Source: Acidimicrobiaceae bacterium
Lineage (GTDB): Bacteria; Actinomycetota; Acidimicrobiia; Acidimicrobiales; Aldehydirespiratoraceae
Direction: 5' to 3'
Length of the DNA: 5,234 nucleotides
Assembly: GCA_009840695.1 (NCBI GenBank)
Contig: VXNG01000184.1
Span: forward strand, 12,713-17,946
Below the pieces are notes generated by a model. That model saw only the letters and a list, made by a program, of their open reading frames with translations, did not search any database and had not been told where the DNA came from. Within the stretch, counting starts at the first letter, position 1. The number at the start of each line of letters is the position of its first letter. Shown here piece by piece: positions 4,400 through 5,234 of the stretch. The translations under genes were made by a program, and so were the position numbers.

Positions 4400-4936
4400 A
4401 TGGCCGATGAGTTCCGCGGGAAGATCGGCACCATGGACAGCGAGGAGGTGTCGGCTTTCCTCGGCTCCGACGCGCTGGCCCGGCTGGCCTGCGTCAGGCC
4501 GGACGGGTCACCGTACGTGGTGCCCGTCTGGTTCCACTGGGACGGCGAGGACTTCTGGTTCGTGGGCCGCCAGCGAGCCGAGTGGTGCGGCTACCTGGAG
4601 CAGGATCCGAGAATCTGCATCGTGATCGACGCTCCGCACAGCCCGGCCGACGAGATGGGCAAGTCGACGGAGGTCCCCAAGGTCTTCGCCGAGGGAACAG
4701 TGGAGGTGGTGGAACAACCCAACGTCGGAGGCCGGTGGGTCGAGATCGCCGAGCTGATGTCGTACCGGTATCTGGGTCCCAACGGTCCCACTTATCTGAC
4801 CGCAAGCAAGCAGCAACCGAGGTGGCTGTTCCGAATGCGTCCGACCAAAATGAAGACCTGGCAGGGCGTCGGATGGGCACCCAAGTACTGGGTGGACGAC
4901 ACCGGCGGCATGAGCTACGAGCAGGTCCACTCCTAA
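4400..4936 (+). CDS. PPOX-class (pyridoxamine 5'-phosphate oxidase-like) split-barrel flavin/F420-binding protein
   Basis: A 178-residue protein with the split beta-barrel of the PNPOx-like superfamily. This group includes FMN enzymes, F420-dependent reductases (FDORs, abundant in Actinobacteria) and heme-utilisation homologs. The signature is at 26-77: LARLACVRPDGSPYVVPVWFHW, then DFWFVGRQRAEWCGYLEQDPRICIVID, which matches the family's strands plus the cofactor-phosphate-facing segment (the usual S/T/R-rich turn is GRQRAEW here). A later strand pair covers KVFAEGTVEVVEQ (94-106). The C-terminal part (140-165) is Trp/Arg/Lys-rich (PRWLFRMRPTKMKTWQGVGW), a common ending of these proteins. The start at 4400 has GGGAGG 7 nt upstream. 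It follows the SDR gene by 65 nt and probably shares its transcript. Whether it uses FMN or F420, and whether it is an enzyme or a cofactor binder, cannot be told by eye. Confidence 0.88.
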   Translation: MADEFRGKIGTMDSEEVSAFLGSDALARLACVRPDGSPYVVPVWFHWDGEDFWFVGRQRAEWCGYLEQDPRICIVIDAPHSPADEMGKSTEVPKVFAEGTVEVVEQPNVGGRWVEIAELMSYRYLGPNGPTYLTASKQQPRWLFRMRPTKMKTWQGVGWAPKYWVDDTGGMSYEQVHS

Positions 4937-4983
4937 CCGAGCGACTGCGTATCAACAACGCCGGCTTGTGACGACGCCGGACC

Positions 4984-5009
4984 ACCGCAGTGACGGCCCG
5001 CGTCGCGGT
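4984..5009. terminator. Hairpin between convergent PPOX and korB genes (possible bidirectional terminator)
   Basis: ACCGC (4984-4988) pairs with GCGGT (5005-5009), and inside it GACG (4992-4995) pairs with CGTC (5001-5004) around a 5-base loop; three bases (4989-4991) bulge on one side. It sits in the 74-base gap between convergent stops, immediately beside the korB stop at 5011. A weaker 5-bp repeat, CCGGC/GCCGG, lies at 4961-4980. Neither has a T-tract, so termination is inferred from position and symmetry only. Confidence 0.4.
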
Positions 5010-5010
5010 C

Positions 5011-5234
5011 TCAGGCGACCTGCCAGGTAGGGCGGGAGTGCAGCAGCTTGTGCAGGTCGCCCGGACCGGCCTTCGACTGGGAGGCCGCTATCTGAGAGGT
5101 GACGGCCGAGCCGTACTCCGAGCGATCCATCGCCCGGAACACGCCGATCGGGGTGGGCACGTCGTTGGTGTTGGCCAGCCGGCTCAGAGCGAACGCCACC
5201 GACGGATCGGGATCGGTCTCGTCGTGCACCACCA
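5011..5234 (-). CDS. korB: 2-oxoacid:ferredoxin oxidoreductase beta subunit, C-terminal fragment (runs off right edge)
   Basis: About 74 C-terminal residues read leftwards into a TGA at 5011; the gene continues beyond the right edge. The tail shows the features of actinobacterial KorB, the thiamine-diphosphate and iron-sulfur subunit of 2-oxoglutarate:ferredoxin oxidoreductase. VVHDETDPDPSVAFALSRL is followed by TPIGVFRAMDRSEYGSAV, and it ends in GDLHKLLHSRPTWQVA, where the family has GDLxxLLxxxxTW-V. The complex (KorAB) converts 2-oxoglutarate and CoA to succinyl-CoA with reduction of ferredoxin. The catalytic thiamine-binding and Cys regions are outside the window. It is convergent with the PPOX gene, so it is probably an unrelated neighbouring housekeeping unit that marks the edge of the accessory locus. 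Confidence 0.85.
   Translation of the reverse strand, partial: VVHDETDPDPSVAFALSRLANTNDVPTPIGVFRAMDRSEYGSAVTSQIAASQSKAGPGDLHKLLHSRPTWQVA

Noticed and set aside
4494..4985. 163-codon minus-strand open frame opposite the PPOX gene
   Set aside because: The translation is Arg/Ser/Pro-rich and without motifs, while the plus strand has a clear PNPOx-like protein with a good ribosome binding site.

Overview
The window is GC-rich DNA with tightly packed genes, actinobacterial-style purine-rich ribosome binding sites and actinobacterial protein families. These include the C-terminus of a KorB-type 2-oxoacid:ferredoxin oxidoreductase, NTF2/SnoaL-like proteins, a DUF861-type cupin and a PPOX-family flavoprotein. 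An Actinomycetota host is likely (a mycobacterial/nocardial relative or an acidimicrobial lineage); the sequence alone does not settle the genus. There are no RNA genes, CRISPR arrays, transposases or att sites.

Layout: (1) 1-211, minus strand, the N-terminus of a secreted lipoprotein with an acidic proline-rich tandem repeat, running off the left edge. (2) 351-2809, minus strand, a likely operon read right to left: VOC-fold protein, SnoaL-like protein, second SnoaL-like protein, zinc-dependent alcohol dehydrogenase. A plausible promoter sits at 2855-2883, with a perfect dyad over its -35 element. (3) 2960-3340, minus strand, a small DUF861-type cupin, probably its own transcription unit: an 8-bp inverted repeat follows it, and a dyad spans its ribosome binding site and start codon. 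(4) 3341-3542, a divergent intergenic region. (5) 3543-4936, plus strand, a classical short-chain dehydrogenase and a PPOX/split-barrel flavoprotein. (6) 5011-5234, minus strand, the C-terminal end of korB, convergent with the PPOX gene across a short gap holding a hairpin.

Taken together, genes 351-4936 look like an uncharacterised small-molecule catabolic or modifying locus. It has two oxidoreductases acting on alcohols/ketones (SDR and Zn-ADH), two small alpha+beta-barrel proteins that could be isomerases, cyclases, hydrolases or binding proteins, a VOC protein that seems to have lost most metal ligands, a His-poor cupin and a flavin/F420-type split-barrel protein. No substrate can be named from the sequence. 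There is no regulator, transporter permease, oxygenase or CoA ligase in the window. Nothing here is clearly a new defence or mobile system; the best leads are regulatory dyads and the degenerate VOC and cupin active sites.
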